DNA of 64,000 nucleotides from the NCBI RefSeq assembly GCF_900640175.1, contig NZ_CAAAJC010000006.1, positions 55,337-119,336 on the forward strand, in the 5' to 3' direction. Within the stretch, counting starts at the first letter, position 1, and every line of letters starts with the position of its first letter. Source of the DNA: Legionella sp. W10-070. GTDB taxonomy: Bacteria > Pseudomonadota > Gammaproteobacteria > Legionellales > Legionellaceae. The notes beneath the pieces were generated by a model. The model was given only the letters and a program-made list of their open reading frames with translations, ran no database searches and had not been told where the DNA came from. Below are positions 46,996 to 56,624 of the stretch, one piece after another. The position numbers were made by a program, and so were the translations under genes.

Positions 46996-47541
46996 TCATT
47001 CCCGTTGTCGTTTTAGCAGCACATAGAGCGCGCCGCTGCCGCCATCCTTTGCCAACGCACTGTGAAACGCCAATACATGGGGAAATTGCTTCAGCCAATG
47101 GTGAACCAGATTCTTTAAAACAGGTGTTTCTCCTCTTGGGCTGCCCTTGCCGTGAATAATTAAAAGACAACGATGGGCCAGGGCACTTTGCTCAAGAATA
47201 AATTGAATTAAAGCTTCTTTGGCTTCCTCTGATCTTAAGCCATGCAGGTCCAATCTGGATTGCCATGGGATTTGGCCACATTTTAATTGGCGAAATCGTT
47301 TGCCTGGTATGCTGTGGCTGCAATAGGAAAGGATGGTGCCTGCCTGTACTTCTTCCTGGTAATAATCTGACAAATAGATGCTGTTTTCCAACAATACCGC
47401 TTTTTGTTGAGTTTCGGGTTTTTTGAAGTGTTTGGTTTCAAGGGTAAGGGATGCTTTTTTGCTTTGGTGCAATGGTTTTATTTCACCTATCGTTTGGCGA
47501 AACAATGTTTTGTCTTCATCGGACAAGAAATCATCAGACAT
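46996..47541 (-). CDS. Smr-domain endonuclease-like protein (SmrB/YfcN type)
   Basis: The protein has 181 residues. N-terminal [17 protein letters not shown] resembles the leader of the SmrB/YdaL group. The C-terminal Smr domain has [15 protein letters not shown] (DLHG near residue 98), [10 protein letters not shown] (HGKG near 130), and [12 protein letters not shown] at the end. SmrB in E. coli cuts mRNA at collided ribosomes; whether this one does so is inference. It comes first in the run smr-udk-fabI. Confidence 0.85.
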   Translation of the reverse strand: MSDDFLSDEDKTLFRQTIGEIKPLHQSKKASLTLETKHFKKPETQQKAVLLENSIYLSDYYQEEVQAGTILSYCSHSIPGKRFRQLKCGQIPWQSRLDLHGLRSEEAKEALIQFILEQSALAHRCLLIIHGKGSPRGETPVLKNLVHHWLKQFPHVLAFHSALAKDGGSGALYVLLKRQRE

Positions 47542-47792
47542 AATTATTAATATTTAACCAATTATTGCTATTATAACTTAATTCAGGCTATATCTGCTGT
47601 AAGATTGGGTAAATTATCAGGGTAAAATCATATTTTATAGATTTATAAATTGGGTACAAAGTTTGACAACACTGTTATAATTTTCCCAATCTGGTGTCAC
47701 TTACTTTCCGGTTCATGTGGAAATGGGCACAATCCTGCGGTAGAGCTGGAAATTTCAGGAACAAATGACATTATTATGAGAAAGAGACAACT

Positions 47793-48713
47793 ATGAATGA
47801 TTCTTCTTTTGCGGCTGTTGATGAGCTGGAAACGCTTATCGATTTCCTGCGTTTTGGTATAAGCCAGGCTTATGGAAAAAATCTTTATTTTGGCCACGGT
47901 ACCGATAACGTATCGGATGAAATGCATGCTTTAATTTTAGCAAGCCTGCACTTGCCTCTGGATAGTGATCCTTTACTGTTGCAAGCTCGCCTCACTTCCG
48001 TAGAAAAACAAAAATTAGCCAGGCAATTGAGCCGGCGGATAATCGATAAGGTTCCTGTTCCTTATTTAACTAACAGCGCATACTTTTGTGAATTGCCATT
48101 CTATGTGGATGAAAGGGTACTGATCCCACGTTCTCCAATAGCAGAACTGATTAAACAGCAGTTTTCTCCCTGGCTTATAGCCGATAGAGTGGAACGGGTG
48201 CTGGATTTATGTACTGGTAGTGGGTGTATAGCCATTGCCTGTAGTTATGCATTTCCCGAAGCGATGGTGGATGCTGTAGATATTTCTCCTGAAGCATTGG
48301 AAGTGGCAGCGATCAATTGTGAGCGCCATGATTTGCAAGAGACGGTCAATCTTATTGAATCAGACTGCTGGGAAAATATTCCTCATGTTCGTTATGATCT
48401 AATCGTTTCTAACCCTCCTTATGTCAGTCATGAGGAAATGCAGACTTTACCGGCTGAGTATTATCATGAGCCCCGGTTGGCATTGGAAACTGGCAGCAAC
48501 GGCCTGGCCATTGTTGAAAAAATCCTTGCAAAAGCCCATGATTATTTAACCGAAGACGGTATTTTGGTTGTTGAGGTAGGAAACAGTGAGCAAGCGCTGG
48601 AAGAGGCTTTTCCTCATGTTCCTTTTACCTGGCTTGAGTTTGAGCATGGGGGGCAAGGTGTATTTCTGTTAACCCAACAGCAATTGAAAACTTATTTTGC
48701 AACCCAAGGTTAA
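47793..48713 (+). CDS. prmB: ribosomal protein L3 N5-glutamine methyltransferase
   Basis: PrmB methylates a glutamine of ribosomal protein L3. The protein has 306 residues with SAM motif [20 protein letters not shown] and catalytic [13 protein letters not shown]. The N-terminal helical domain ([20 protein letters not shown]) is the type found in PrmB rather than PrmC. aroC begins 5 bp later, as in other gammaproteobacteria. Confidence 0.93.
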   Translation: MNDSSFAAVDELETLIDFLRFGISQAYGKNLYFGHGTDNVSDEMHALILASLHLPLDSDPLLLQARLTSVEKQKLARQLSRRIIDKVPVPYLTNSAYFCELPFYVDERVLIPRSPIAELIKQQFSPWLIADRVERVLDLCTGSGCIAIACSYAFPEAMVDAVDISPEALEVAAINCERHDLQETVNLIESDCWENIPHVRYDLIVSNPPYVSHEEMQTLPAEYYHEPRLALETGSNGLAIVEKILAKAHDYLTEDGILVVEVGNSEQALEEAFPHVPFTWLEFEHGGQGVFLLTQQQLKTYFATQG

Positions 48714-48718
48714 TTGAA

Positions 48719-49777
48719 ATGAGTGGAAACACATTGGGCAAATTGTTTACTGTAACAAGCTTTGGTGAAAGCCATGGACCTGCCTTGGGTTGCATTGTCG
48801 ATGGCTGTCCTCCAGGATTGGCTCTGACTGCCTCAGATATTCAACCTTTCCTTGATAAACGTAAGCCCGGCCAGTCGAAGTATACAACGCAAAGACGGGA
48901 GGCTGATAAGGTAGATATTCTTTCTGGTGTGTTTGAAGGGTTAACCACAGGAACGCCTATTGCGTTGTTAATCCACAACCAGGATCAGCGCTCGAGAGAT
49001 TATGAAGAGATAAGGCATTTGTTTCGTCCAGGGCATGCTGATTTTACCTATCAACATAAGTACGGCTATCGGGACTATCGCGGAGGAGGGCGTTCTTCTG
49101 CACGAGAAACAGTGGCCAGAGTTGCTGCAGGAGCCATTGCCCGGCTTTATCTTTATCGGGTTGTGGGGATTGAAATTACGGGTTACCTGCAGCAGATGGG
49201 GGACATCGTGCTGGATTTTGTCGATGAAGGTTTAATTAACACTAACCCTTTTTTCTGCCCTAACCAGCATCAGGTGCAGCAATTGGCGGACGCAATTGAT
49301 CAATTGCGTAAACAAGGGGATTCTGTAGGGGCCTGTGTTAAAGTAATTGCCCGGGGGGTGCCTGTGGGTCTTGGCGAGCCTGTGTTTGACAAGCTTGATG
49401 CCACGCTGGCTTATGCCATGATGTCAATCAACGCTGTAAAGGGGGTGGAGATTGGCGCTGGATTTAATTCAGTTTGCCAGTCAGGCAGTGAACATCGCGA
49501 CGAAATGACGAAAGCCGGCTTTCTGAGCAATAATGCAGGGGGGGTGCTAGGTGGCATATCGACAGGCCAGCCTGTTGAAGTCAGTCTGGCATTAAAGCCA
49601 ACCTCAAGTATTATCAAGCCTGGTAAAACAGTGGACGTAGAAGGAAATGAGGTAACCGTGGTCACCAAAGGTCGGCATGACCCTTGTGTGGGAATTCGGG
49701 CGGTGCCTATCGCTGAAGCAATGATGGCCTTGGTATTGATGGATCACCTGTTGCGTCATAAGGCGCAAAATGGCTAA
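48719..49777 (+). CDS. aroC: chorismate synthase
   Basis: AroC converts EPSP to chorismate with reduced FMN, the last shared step to aromatic amino acids. The protein has 352 residues with [20 protein letters not shown] at the start, [27 protein letters not shown], and the C-terminal [14 protein letters not shown]. It is probably co-transcribed with prmB. Confidence 0.96.
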   Translation: MSGNTLGKLFTVTSFGESHGPALGCIVDGCPPGLALTASDIQPFLDKRKPGQSKYTTQRREADKVDILSGVFEGLTTGTPIALLIHNQDQRSRDYEEIRHLFRPGHADFTYQHKYGYRDYRGGGRSSARETVARVAAGAIARLYLYRVVGIEITGYLQQMGDIVLDFVDEGLINTNPFFCPNQHQVQQLADAIDQLRKQGDSVGACVKVIARGVPVGLGEPVFDKLDATLAYAMMSINAVKGVEIGAGFNSVCQSGSEHRDEMTKAGFLSNNAGGVLGGISTGQPVEVSLALKPTSSIIKPGKTVDVEGNEVTVVTKGRHDPCVGIRAVPIAEAMMALVLMDHLLRHKAQNG

Positions 49778-49944
49778 ATGCTGTAAACCATAATGATAGG
49801 CTGTAAGCGGTTGATTCCTACAATAGAGCCCCTATCTTTATTGCCTACTGCCCTCAAATCAGTGCTCTATGGGAGCACGCAAAACAGTGGATTTTATATA
49901 TAAGGTGAGCCGCAGGACTTATTCGAACAAATTAAGGTAGTTAA

Positions 49945-50967
49945 ATGAATAGACGTTTAAATATTGCAGTAGTTGGCGCGACAGGCGCTGTAGGTGAAAC
50001 ATTATTAACTGTTCTGGAAGAGCGTGATTTTCCGGTGGATAATCTTTACCCGCTTGCCAGCGCTCGTTCACTTGGCAAGACCGTTATGTTTAATAACAGG
50101 GAGCTGGATGTGGAAGATTTGGCTGGTTTTGATTTCAGTCTGGCTGATATTGCTTTATTTTCTGCAGGAGGTTCTGTTTCCAGGGAATACGCTCCCAAAG
50201 CCGCTGCAGCAGGTTGTATTGTGGTGGATAATACCTCATGCTTTCGTTATGAGGATGACATCCCACTCGTGGTACCGGAAGTGAATGCTCATCGCATTGC
50301 TGACTATAAGAATCGAGGCATTATTGCCAACCCCAATTGTTCAACTATTCAAATGGTTGTTGCTTTAAAGCCCTTACATGATGCTGTGGGCATTAGCCGC
50401 ATTAATGTGGCTACTTATCAGGCCGTATCAGGAACAGGCAAGAAAGCAATTACGGAGTTAGTTGCCCAGTTAGGGGAGTTATTGAATGGAAGACCTATCA
50501 AGCCATCAGTTTACCCTCACCAGATCGCCTTTAATGTTTTGCCTCATATTGATGAATTCCAGGAAAATGACTATACCCGTGAAGAGATGAAAATGGTTTG
50601 GGAAACCCAAAAAATCATGGAAGATGAAACGATTTTGGTGAATCCAACAACTGTACGTGTCCCTGTCCTTTATGGCCATTCTGAAGCAATCCACCTTGAA
50701 TTAAAAGCGCCTCTTACAGCAGCTGCAGCAAGAAAAATTTTAAAAAAAGCGCCAGGTGTTAAAGTAATTGATAATATAAAAAAACTTCAATATCCAACAC
50801 CTATGACTCATGCTGTAGGGCATGATGAAGTGTTTGTAGGACGCATTCGCCAGGACATTTCGCATCCGAATGGTTTAAATTTGTGGGTAGTGGCTGATAA
50901 TATCCGTAAAGGAGCCGCTACGAATGCTGTGCAAATTGCTGAAATTCTGCAACGTGATTATTTATAA
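49945..50967 (+). CDS. asd: aspartate-semialdehyde dehydrogenase
   Basis: Asd reduces aspartyl phosphate to the semialdehyde for lysine, diaminopimelate, threonine and methionine. The protein has 340 residues. NADP site VVGATGAVGETLL, catalytic Cys132 in ANPNCSTIQM, and the typical TYQAVSGTGKKAI segment. Two genes, a small hydrophilic protein and the ankyrin gene, follow within 14 and 9 bp, which suggests a mixed housekeeping/effector operon. Confidence 0.94.
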   Translation: MNRRLNIAVVGATGAVGETLLTVLEERDFPVDNLYPLASARSLGKTVMFNNRELDVEDLAGFDFSLADIALFSAGGSVSREYAPKAAAAGCIVVDNTSCFRYEDDIPLVVPEVNAHRIADYKNRGIIANPNCSTIQMVVALKPLHDAVGISRINVATYQAVSGTGKKAITELVAQLGELLNGRPIKPSVYPHQIAFNVLPHIDEFQENDYTREEMKMVWETQKIMEDETILVNPTTVRVPVLYGHSEAIHLELKAPLTAAAARKILKKAPGVKVIDNIKKLQYPTPMTHAVGHDEVFVGRIRQDISHPNGLNLWVVADNIRKGAATNAVQIAEILQRDYL

Positions 50968-50981
50968 TTTATACTAGTATT

Positions 50982-51392
50982 ATGGCGACAAAAAGAAACA
51001 AATCAAATATTGGCATTCCTACTTGGCCACCTTTAAACGAGAGTGGTACGAAATCCATTTTGGCTGAAGAAACGCCAAGGATAGAAAGGGAAAGGCGAGT
51101 TTCATTTCAAGAGACATTAAGCAAAAAACTGGCTACCAAAATCCATGCGCGTGATCATCAGGAAAAGCCCCAGACGGCGCCTGAAGGTGAACTCCAGAAC
51201 AGCATCATGCAACATCCTTGGCAAAACTCCCAGCGCAATGATGGGATTGATCCTAATCTTAGTCCTGAACCACCGCTGAACACCGAGGCGCACATGAAAT
51301 ATGAAAACGAAAGACGGGAACAGGAAATGGAGAAACAACTTCGTTTGGGATTGGCACCGAAAATGAAGACAGCACCAGAACCTTCCAGATAG
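50982..51392 (+). CDS. hydrophilic disordered protein in the asd-ankH operon
   Basis: The protein has 136 residues, rich in E, K, R, P and N, with no hydrophobic segment and no family that I recognise. It looks mostly disordered (EETPRIERERRVSFQETLSK) and ends in a charged helix (KYENERREQEMEKQLRLG) and a proline-containing tail. Spacing of 14 bp from asd and 9 bp to the ankyrin gene suggests co-transcription. It may be a small effector or an adaptor of the next protein; there is no direct evidence. Confidence 0.6.
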   Translation: MATKRNKSNIGIPTWPPLNESGTKSILAEETPRIERERRVSFQETLSKKLATKIHARDHQEKPQTAPEGELQNSIMQHPWQNSQRNDGIDPNLSPEPPLNTEAHMKYENERREQEMEKQLRLGLAPKMKTAPEPSR

Positions 51393-51401
51393 GATGTTTA
51401 A

Positions 51402-52814
51402 ATGACCATTGCCAATGAGATCATCAGCTGCCGCATGCCTGATTTTGACCTGTATATTCGTCAAGGTGAATCGTTGGATGACATTGATGAGTATGGTTAT
51501 ACCCCGTTAATTGAAAGCGCTATAACCCGTCAGATCCATATAGCCGAACAACTGATTGCCCGTGGCGTGGATGTCAACAAAGCCGATGTCACCGGACGTA
51601 CACCTCTTCATTGGGCTGTTGATAATAATGATTTGGAATTATCACGTCTTCTGCTAAACCATGGTGCTAATCCTAATGCTTATACCAGCGCTGGATTAGC
51701 GATATTGGTTTATCCCGTTTTAAGGGGGCAAGATGCTCTTAAACACCTGCTTTATCAGCATGGGGCAAAACTTGATTTTGCACTTGATTTCATCAATGGC
51801 AAGTTATTAGGCCATCGTTTTGAACTTAAAGGGGACGTTGATATAGTGAATGGTGACGGTGAATTTATTGAACTCGATTATGAAGGGTTTATTCTTGAAT
51901 TTACAGTCGCTGTAGTGAAAGACTCCCTAAGGCGCTTCATCAGCAGTTATTCAACCCGTCACCTGCGGGAACACTTCCCTTATTTACATGAGATAATGGA
52001 TGCCTTTGCTGTTGCTTCCGAATTATTACAATTACAGTTGCATCCGATGTTAACGGACAGTGACCAAGAGCGTCTGGCTTATTTAATTCAGTCCTCACCG
52101 ATGTTGATTCTGCCTGCTGCCAGCCGCGGGCATGCGTTTTGTTTTATACGTTATAAAGATTGGTGGGCTAAAATTGACAGGGGCGAGAACAGCCTAAAAG
52201 AAGGTAGCGTTAATATTTATCGGATAACTAACCCTGAGACAATTAACGTACGCTTCCTGCAAGAGTTTCTTTATAGAAAGCAAAGCCGCCATTATTTTCA
52301 TCAAAAAATTAATCAAAAATTAGGTTTAATTCCTTTGATTAAGCTGCCGATAAGCTCCCAGATTGCGGGTAACTGCTCATGGGCGAATGTTCAGGCCGTA
52401 ATACCTGCTGCCTATGCCCTACAACAACTGGATTCTGCACCGCTTGATAAATTTGATGCAGAGGTTCCCATGAGCCTTTACACTAATCTGGTAGAATGGG
52501 ATAAAGATCGGGCACTGGATGAGTGTATCCAGCGATTTTATCTGGCAAATCCGCTTCGCAAGGCAAGTCTGGCATCCATGCTTGCTTCAGTTCTTTTTCA
52601 AGCCTGTGATTATAGTCAAGTCCATCATGTAGAGCGGGCTGAAAAAATATTGACTATCCTCACCCAGCCAGATTATTACTATATACTTTATAATTATCTT
52701 GAGTCCTATTGTATCAAACGTCTGACTCCCCGAGGTAATAATCTGCTGAAGCTCCTCGATGATTGTGGCTTTAACCCTAATATAGGGGTAAGCCCGATTG
52801 CAACAGGATTATAG
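51402..52814 (+). CDS. ankH: ankyrin-repeat protein with cysteine-protease-like domain (AnkH/LegA3-like effector)
   Basis: The protein has 470 residues. Three ankyrin repeats lie at about 25-130 (EYGYTPLIESAITRQIHIAE, GRTPLHWAVDNNDLELSRLL). After a helical linker, a second domain from about 140 has His244 in RGHAFCFIRY, Asp259 in KIDRG, Gln320 and Cys325 in QIAGNCSWANVQAV, the order His-Asp-Gln-Cys of clan CE proteases. L. pneumophila AnkH is a Dot/Icm effector with ankyrin repeats and a cysteine-protease-like domain, required for growth in macrophages and amoebae; the N-terminus here, NEIISCRMPDFDLYIRQGES, fits my memory of it. No signal peptide. Symbol is given on this recognition. Confidence 0.75.
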   Translation: MTIANEIISCRMPDFDLYIRQGESLDDIDEYGYTPLIESAITRQIHIAEQLIARGVDVNKADVTGRTPLHWAVDNNDLELSRLLLNHGANPNAYTSAGLAILVYPVLRGQDALKHLLYQHGAKLDFALDFINGKLLGHRFELKGDVDIVNGDGEFIELDYEGFILEFTVAVVKDSLRRFISSYSTRHLREHFPYLHEIMDAFAVASELLQLQLHPMLTDSDQERLAYLIQSSPMLILPAASRGHAFCFIRYKDWWAKIDRGENSLKEGSVNIYRITNPETINVRFLQEFLYRKQSRHYFHQKINQKLGLIPLIKLPISSQIAGNCSWANVQAVIPAAYALQQLDSAPLDKFDAEVPMSLYTNLVEWDKDRALDECIQRFYLANPLRKASLASMLASVLFQACDYSQVHHVERAEKILTILTQPDYYYILYNYLESYCIKRLTPRGNNLLKLLDDCGFNPNIGVSPIATGL

Positions 52815-52858
52815 CGAGACTAAGTCGGACAGCGCTAACTGATTATGGGGCGAGGCTG

Positions 52859-52958
52859 TCCGATTAAAACTGTGGTTTTTCCTTGAAAGCTGTAACCCGG
52901 ATGGAGCGCCAGTGAAATCCGGGGGCAGGTGTTTATTATCAAGCTCTAATCCCGGATT
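52859..52958. repeat. dispersed repeat family A, copy 5 (right side lost)
   Basis: TCCGATTAAAACTGTGGTTT begins the copy; CCCGGATGGAGCGCC and GTGTTTATTATCAAGCTC are shared with copies 1 and 2. The right arm with the closing end is absent. It starts about 45 bp after the ankyrin gene stop. Confidence 0.75.
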
Positions 52959-53037
52959 ATTGGAATACCCTGCTTGTGACTCGTTGGAAATTGATTCATA
53001 ATCCCAGCGCCGATAATCTTGTTTAATGGATAGTTTA

Positions 53038-53415
53038 ATGAAAAAAATTGCTGTAGGTAGTCTTCTTGTCCTTTTCACGTCCGCACTTAATGCGGCTACC
53101 CTAATCTTGCCTGCCATGACTGATGGTTTGACGAATGGTTATTTTTCTATTCAGTGCAGCTATTCCTACAAGTCAATTCCGGGCAGCTATAGTCGATATT
53201 CCAATGAGGGGCCTGTTATTAATTATGGAAATTATGGCCTGTCTGGTTCGCTTGCGGAGATTAATACCGTTGTTGCTGATAAAGACAGTACTGATATCCA
53301 TTTGAACATTCGGTTAATCTGCAGGAATAATGCAAGTATTGCTTACCAATTTGATGACTCGCGGTTAAAAGCAATTGGTGACATTCTTTTGGAGTTACCT
53401 CAGCATTGTGCTTAA
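53038..53415 (+). CDS. small secreted protein, unknown
   Basis: The protein has 125 residues from ATG 53038 (ATG 53026 adds 4). Signal peptide KKIAVGSLLVLFTSALNAA. The mature part contains two cysteines (SIQCSYSYK and RLICRNNAS), many serines and tyrosines, and a final Cys near the end (PQHCA). I do not recognise the family. It may be a periplasmic or exported protein. The ribosome site is weak. Confidence 0.6.
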   Translation: MKKIAVGSLLVLFTSALNAATLILPAMTDGLTNGYFSIQCSYSYKSIPGSYSRYSNEGPVINYGNYGLSGSLAEINTVVADKDSTDIHLNIRLICRNNASIAYQFDDSRLKAIGDILLELPQHCA

Positions 53416-53449
53416 AAGTTAATATAGCATCTGCTAATCAAATCAAGGC

Positions 53450-53641
53450 CTAATAAAAAATTCTTATTGTAGGTAATATATTTTTTATCAGGCCTAAAAA
53501 CTGCATCAGGTAAATCACTAATGCAGCAATCAAAACGAAGTTAAGAATCAGACTAAGAAAGGGATTAATCGGATAAAGATTAACCGCCCATAAGAGAAAC
53601 CCCGCAATAGCAATCATTAACAATTCATTTAACTTAAGCAT
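53450..53641 (-). CDS. small membrane protein, Thivi_2564-like family
   Basis: The protein has 63 residues and two hydrophobic stretches (LNELLMIAIAGFLLWAV, LILNFVLIAALVIYLMQFLG). The pattern LLWAVNLYPINPFLSLILNF resembles the small conserved family with W-N-Y-P and a glycine-rich end. Function unknown. Confidence 0.6.
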   Translation of the reverse strand: MLKLNELLMIAIAGFLLWAVNLYPINPFLSLILNFVLIAALVIYLMQFLGLIKNILPTIRIFY

Positions 53642-53682
53642 AAACGCCTGTTTTTTAACTTACCCTACTCAAAGTTTAGCCT

Positions 53683-53839
53683 GGTGTCTCGTCAAAATTG
53701 GAACCAGAGCCTACGTTCCGCGCTTTATGCGCGGAATCTATTCTCAAACTTTGTCAAGAGGAAGTTTCGTGTGGTTTGCGTGGATACCGCGCATGAAGCG
53801 CGGAACGTAGGCAGTAGGGATCAATTTTCGACAGACACT
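53683..53839. repeat. dispersed inverted-end repeat family B, copy 2
   Basis: The outer ends 53683-53700 (GTGTCTCGTCAAAATTG) and 53822-53839 (CAATTTTCGACAGACACT) are imperfect inverted repeats. The inner pair, 53709-53734 and 53787-53812, matches at 25 of 26 positions (GCCTACGTTCCGCGC). It lies between two small genes and rne and has no coding sequence. Confidence 0.75.
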
Positions 53840-53875
53840 AGAGCGCCATATGATTGATGCATTCGTTAATGCGAA

Positions 53876-55807
53876 TCAATTATCTCTGGATTCTTTATTA
53901 ACGGGTGCTCTTTTTTTTGCTGCTTCTGTTTTCATTTGCACAACACGACCTCCAGCCTGATGGGTAGTGCTCTGGCCTTTTTTTCGTTGAGGCTGTCGCT
54001 GTTGCTGGTTTCCCGTCGGGCGACGGCGTCGACCGTTTTGACCTGAATAGCGTTTTTCGCTGGATGTCTGAGTTTGTTGTTTTTGTTGTTGTTCGGAACC
54101 TCTGCGTACACCTTTTTCATGTTTGGTTTCTGTAGCAGCCTTGACTTCATTGGCTCCAAATAAATTTGTCCATAGACGTTTGATGAAATTGTTTTGCTGC
54201 GTTTTTGCCGGTGAAGCAGAGAAAGCTTTTACTGCTGGTTCATCAAGTTTAACGCCATCTTCGGCGCGAACTACATTTAATTCAGGCTGTTGCAACAAAG
54301 AATAACTTGGCTTTTTGTGTTTGCCAACGTTATCTTCCTTTAAGCGTGTAATATTGTACTGTGGGGGTTGCAGGTAAGGGTTGGCCAGAATTAATACCTG
54401 AACGCCATGTCGCTTCTCGATATTTAGGATGAATTCACGTTTTTCATTCATAATAAAGGTAGCCATTTCAGCAGGTAATTGAACCTGAACTTCTGCGGTC
54501 TTTTCCTTTAAGGCTTCTTCTTCAATCAATCGAATAATTGATAGCCCCTGAGATTGAATGTTTCTAACTACACCACGCCCTTCGCAACGTGGACATATTT
54601 CCTGAGCGCTTTCACCTAAAGAAAGACGTAAGCGTTGGCGAGACATTTCAAGCAAGCCAAAGCGAGAGATGCGACCGACCTGAATACGAGCCCTGTCTGC
54701 TTTAAGCGCCTCTTTCAGTCGATTTTCAACATCCCGTTGATTTTTGCTGGAGCTCATGTCAATGAAATCAATGACAACCAATCCCCCCAGATCACGTAAA
54801 CGTAACTGACGTGCAATTTCGTCAGCTGCTTCAAGGTTTGTATTTAATGCAGTCGTTTCAATATCCGAGCCACTTGTTGCCTTGGCTGAGTTAATGTCAA
54901 TTGAAACCAAAGCCTCTGTACGATCTATTACTAATGCGCCGCCAGAAGGTAACAGGACTTCTCGCTGGTAAGCCATTTCTATCTGGCTTTCTATCTGGTA
55001 AAAATTAAATAGCGGGATTGTGCTGTTATAAAGTTTAAGATTGGGTAAAAAATCAGGCTTTACCTGCTCAATGTACTGTTTGGCTTTTACATAGGAAACC
55101 TGATCGTCAATGATGATTTCGCCAATTGACTTACGTAAATTATCGCGAATTGAGCGGATAATGACATCACCTTCCTGATGAATCAGACAGGGCGCAAGCT
55201 GGGTATGATAAGCCTGCTTAATTGCTTGCCATTGGTTACACAGCATATCCAAATCGGCTTGTAACTCATCCTGACTCTTGCCGACGCCTGCTGTTCTTAT
55301 GATAAGTCCCATCTCATCAGGCAGTTGCAGTGCATTCAGGGTTTCCTTTAATTCATCCCTGTCATCGCCTTCAATACGACGTGAAATACCGCCTGACTTT
55401 GGATTGTTGGGCATTAATACCAGATAACAGCCCGCCAGTGTGATATAAGTAGTCAACGCAGCACCTTTGCTGCCTCTTTCCTCTTTATCAACCTGAATGA
55501 GTAATTCCTGACCTTCACGAATCAAGGTGGTGATAGGTGGTCTGTCGTCGCCAAAATCATCGGGGTTTTTGCTTAAATATTCAGGGGCAATTTCTTTTAA
55601 TGGCAAAAAACCTTGTCGCTTCGAGCCATATTCAACGAATACAGCATCCAGACTCGGTTCTCTGCGAGTTACAACGGCCTTATAAATATTGCCTTTTTTC
55701 TTAACTTCAGAAGGACACTCAATATCCAAATCATAAAGATGATTGTTTTTTACCAGTGCAACCCGGATTTCTTCAGCCTGCGTTGCATTTATTAACATTT
55801 TTTCCAT
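53876..55807 (-). CDS. rne: ribonuclease E/G family endoribonuclease
   Basis: The protein has 643 residues. It starts MEKMLINATQAEEIRVALVK, the RNase E start, followed by the S1 domain (GNIYKAVVTRREPSLDAVFV), a catalytic DNase I-like region with Asp in SIDINSAKAT and VVIDFIDMSSS, the zinc link CPRCEGRG near residue 410, and a short C-terminal tail rich in Q, K and R that is much smaller than the E. coli scaffold of about 530 residues. The catalytic half is complete. It turns over mRNA and processes rRNA. In E. coli rne is also divergent from rluC, and its expression is autoregulated through the long 5' leader. Confidence 0.93.
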   Translation of the reverse strand: MEKMLINATQAEEIRVALVKNNHLYDLDIECPSEVKKKGNIYKAVVTRREPSLDAVFVEYGSKRQGFLPLKEIAPEYLSKNPDDFGDDRPPITTLIREGQELLIQVDKEERGSKGAALTTYITLAGCYLVLMPNNPKSGGISRRIEGDDRDELKETLNALQLPDEMGLIIRTAGVGKSQDELQADLDMLCNQWQAIKQAYHTQLAPCLIHQEGDVIIRSIRDNLRKSIGEIIIDDQVSYVKAKQYIEQVKPDFLPNLKLYNSTIPLFNFYQIESQIEMAYQREVLLPSGGALVIDRTEALVSIDINSAKATSGSDIETTALNTNLEAADEIARQLRLRDLGGLVVIDFIDMSSSKNQRDVENRLKEALKADRARIQVGRISRFGLLEMSRQRLRLSLGESAQEICPRCEGRGVVRNIQSQGLSIIRLIEEEALKEKTAEVQVQLPAEMATFIMNEKREFILNIEKRHGVQVLILANPYLQPPQYNITRLKEDNVGKHKKPSYSLLQQPELNVVRAEDGVKLDEPAVKAFSASPAKTQQNNFIKRLWTNLFGANEVKAATETKHEKGVRRGSEQQQKQQTQTSSEKRYSGQNGRRRRPTGNQQQRQPQRKKGQSTTHQAGGRVVQMKTEAAKKRAPVNKESRDN

Positions 55808-56618
55808 TATCTACCCCATCAAAGGGCGCAACGCTAAGTAAGACAGTGCAAGGCGTCTATTTTTTGTTGCTTGAACTGGTTTATCACGAAGCCACATTTC
55901 CTGGTTATCCAGGAGGTTAAGGGCATAGCCAGCAAGCGTTTCTTCGAGCTTATTAACAGAGCAGGTGATGGATGTTGTGCCTTGATATTCGCTGCGTTTA
56001 TCAAAAATCGCATTACCTTTCTCGAAAATTAAAGCCCTGCCTTCACCCGGCAAACGTTAATGAGCTCCTGCAGTAACAAAAAATATCCTCTTTAAGCATC
56101 CCCCAGTTCCTAATGACAGACCGCACGCATGGTACCTGCAAATATGCGGCGCATGCTGATGAATACATCTTTGGCAATAGATTTTGTGATGAGAAGGCTT
56201 ATTGATAGCTTTATGCATAAGGAAACCATCCTTTGCCTGTAATTCGCAAAACAGCCAGGGCTGATGTAAAGCATGTCTGACATGCGTGGGTATCTGATGA
56301 GTTCGTTTTCAATTTGGCTCTGATACTGGGGTGCTTCCTTATGTCTTAAACTCAGGGAAGCGCGTTTTTTATATTAAATTAGGTTCTGCCTTAAATTATA
56401 CCACAATTCCTTTAATCACTTAGTTCATGCTAACAGCCATACTGTATCTGCACAAACCAGCTATTTGGATTTGTTTTAGCATATTATCCGCAGACCTGAT
56501 AAAGTCGGCTAACCGACCAATAAACTTTTCTTTCTTTAAATACGTTATAATTCGGTTTGCGCTAAATACCACGCAGCTTTCAATACTACCAAAAAAAATA
56601 GCAACAGAAAACAGGTTT
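55808..56618. promoter_or_regulatory. long divergent leader region between rne and rluC, about 810 bp
   Basis: This space should hold the rne promoter and a long rne leader, as in E. coli where RNase E cuts its own leader to limit expression, and the rluC promoter. The sequence alone does not show the hairpins of that system. Most of it lacks coding character on the plus strand. A possible small frame is described at 55811-56053. Confidence 0.5.
55811..56053 (-). CDS. possible 80-residue leader protein just upstream of rne (uncertain)
   Basis: An open frame from a TTG at 56053 to a TAG at 55811 ends 3 bp before the rne ATG. A stop lies two codons upstream, so the TTG is the only possible start near it; AGGAG stands about 11 bp before. 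The sequence (KRSEYQGTTSITCSVNKLEE, LLDNQEMWLRDKPVQATK) looks like normal protein, and the end would be coupled to rne. It could equally be an accidental frame in the rne leader. I recognise no family. Confidence 0.3.
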   Translation of the reverse strand: MPGEGRALIFEKGNAIFDKRSEYQGTTSITCSVNKLEETLAGYALNLLDNQEMWLRDKPVQATKNRRLALSYLALRPLMG

Positions 56619-56624
56619 ATGCTA

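Noticed and set aside
46940..47170. Upstream extension of udk by 77 codons.
   Set aside because: It overlaps the Smr gene in another frame; Udk begins with the strand before Walker A.
56427..56618. Upstream extension of rluC by about 64 codons.
   Set aside because: The added sequence has no S4 or RluC similarity and lies in the AT-rich divergent promoter region.
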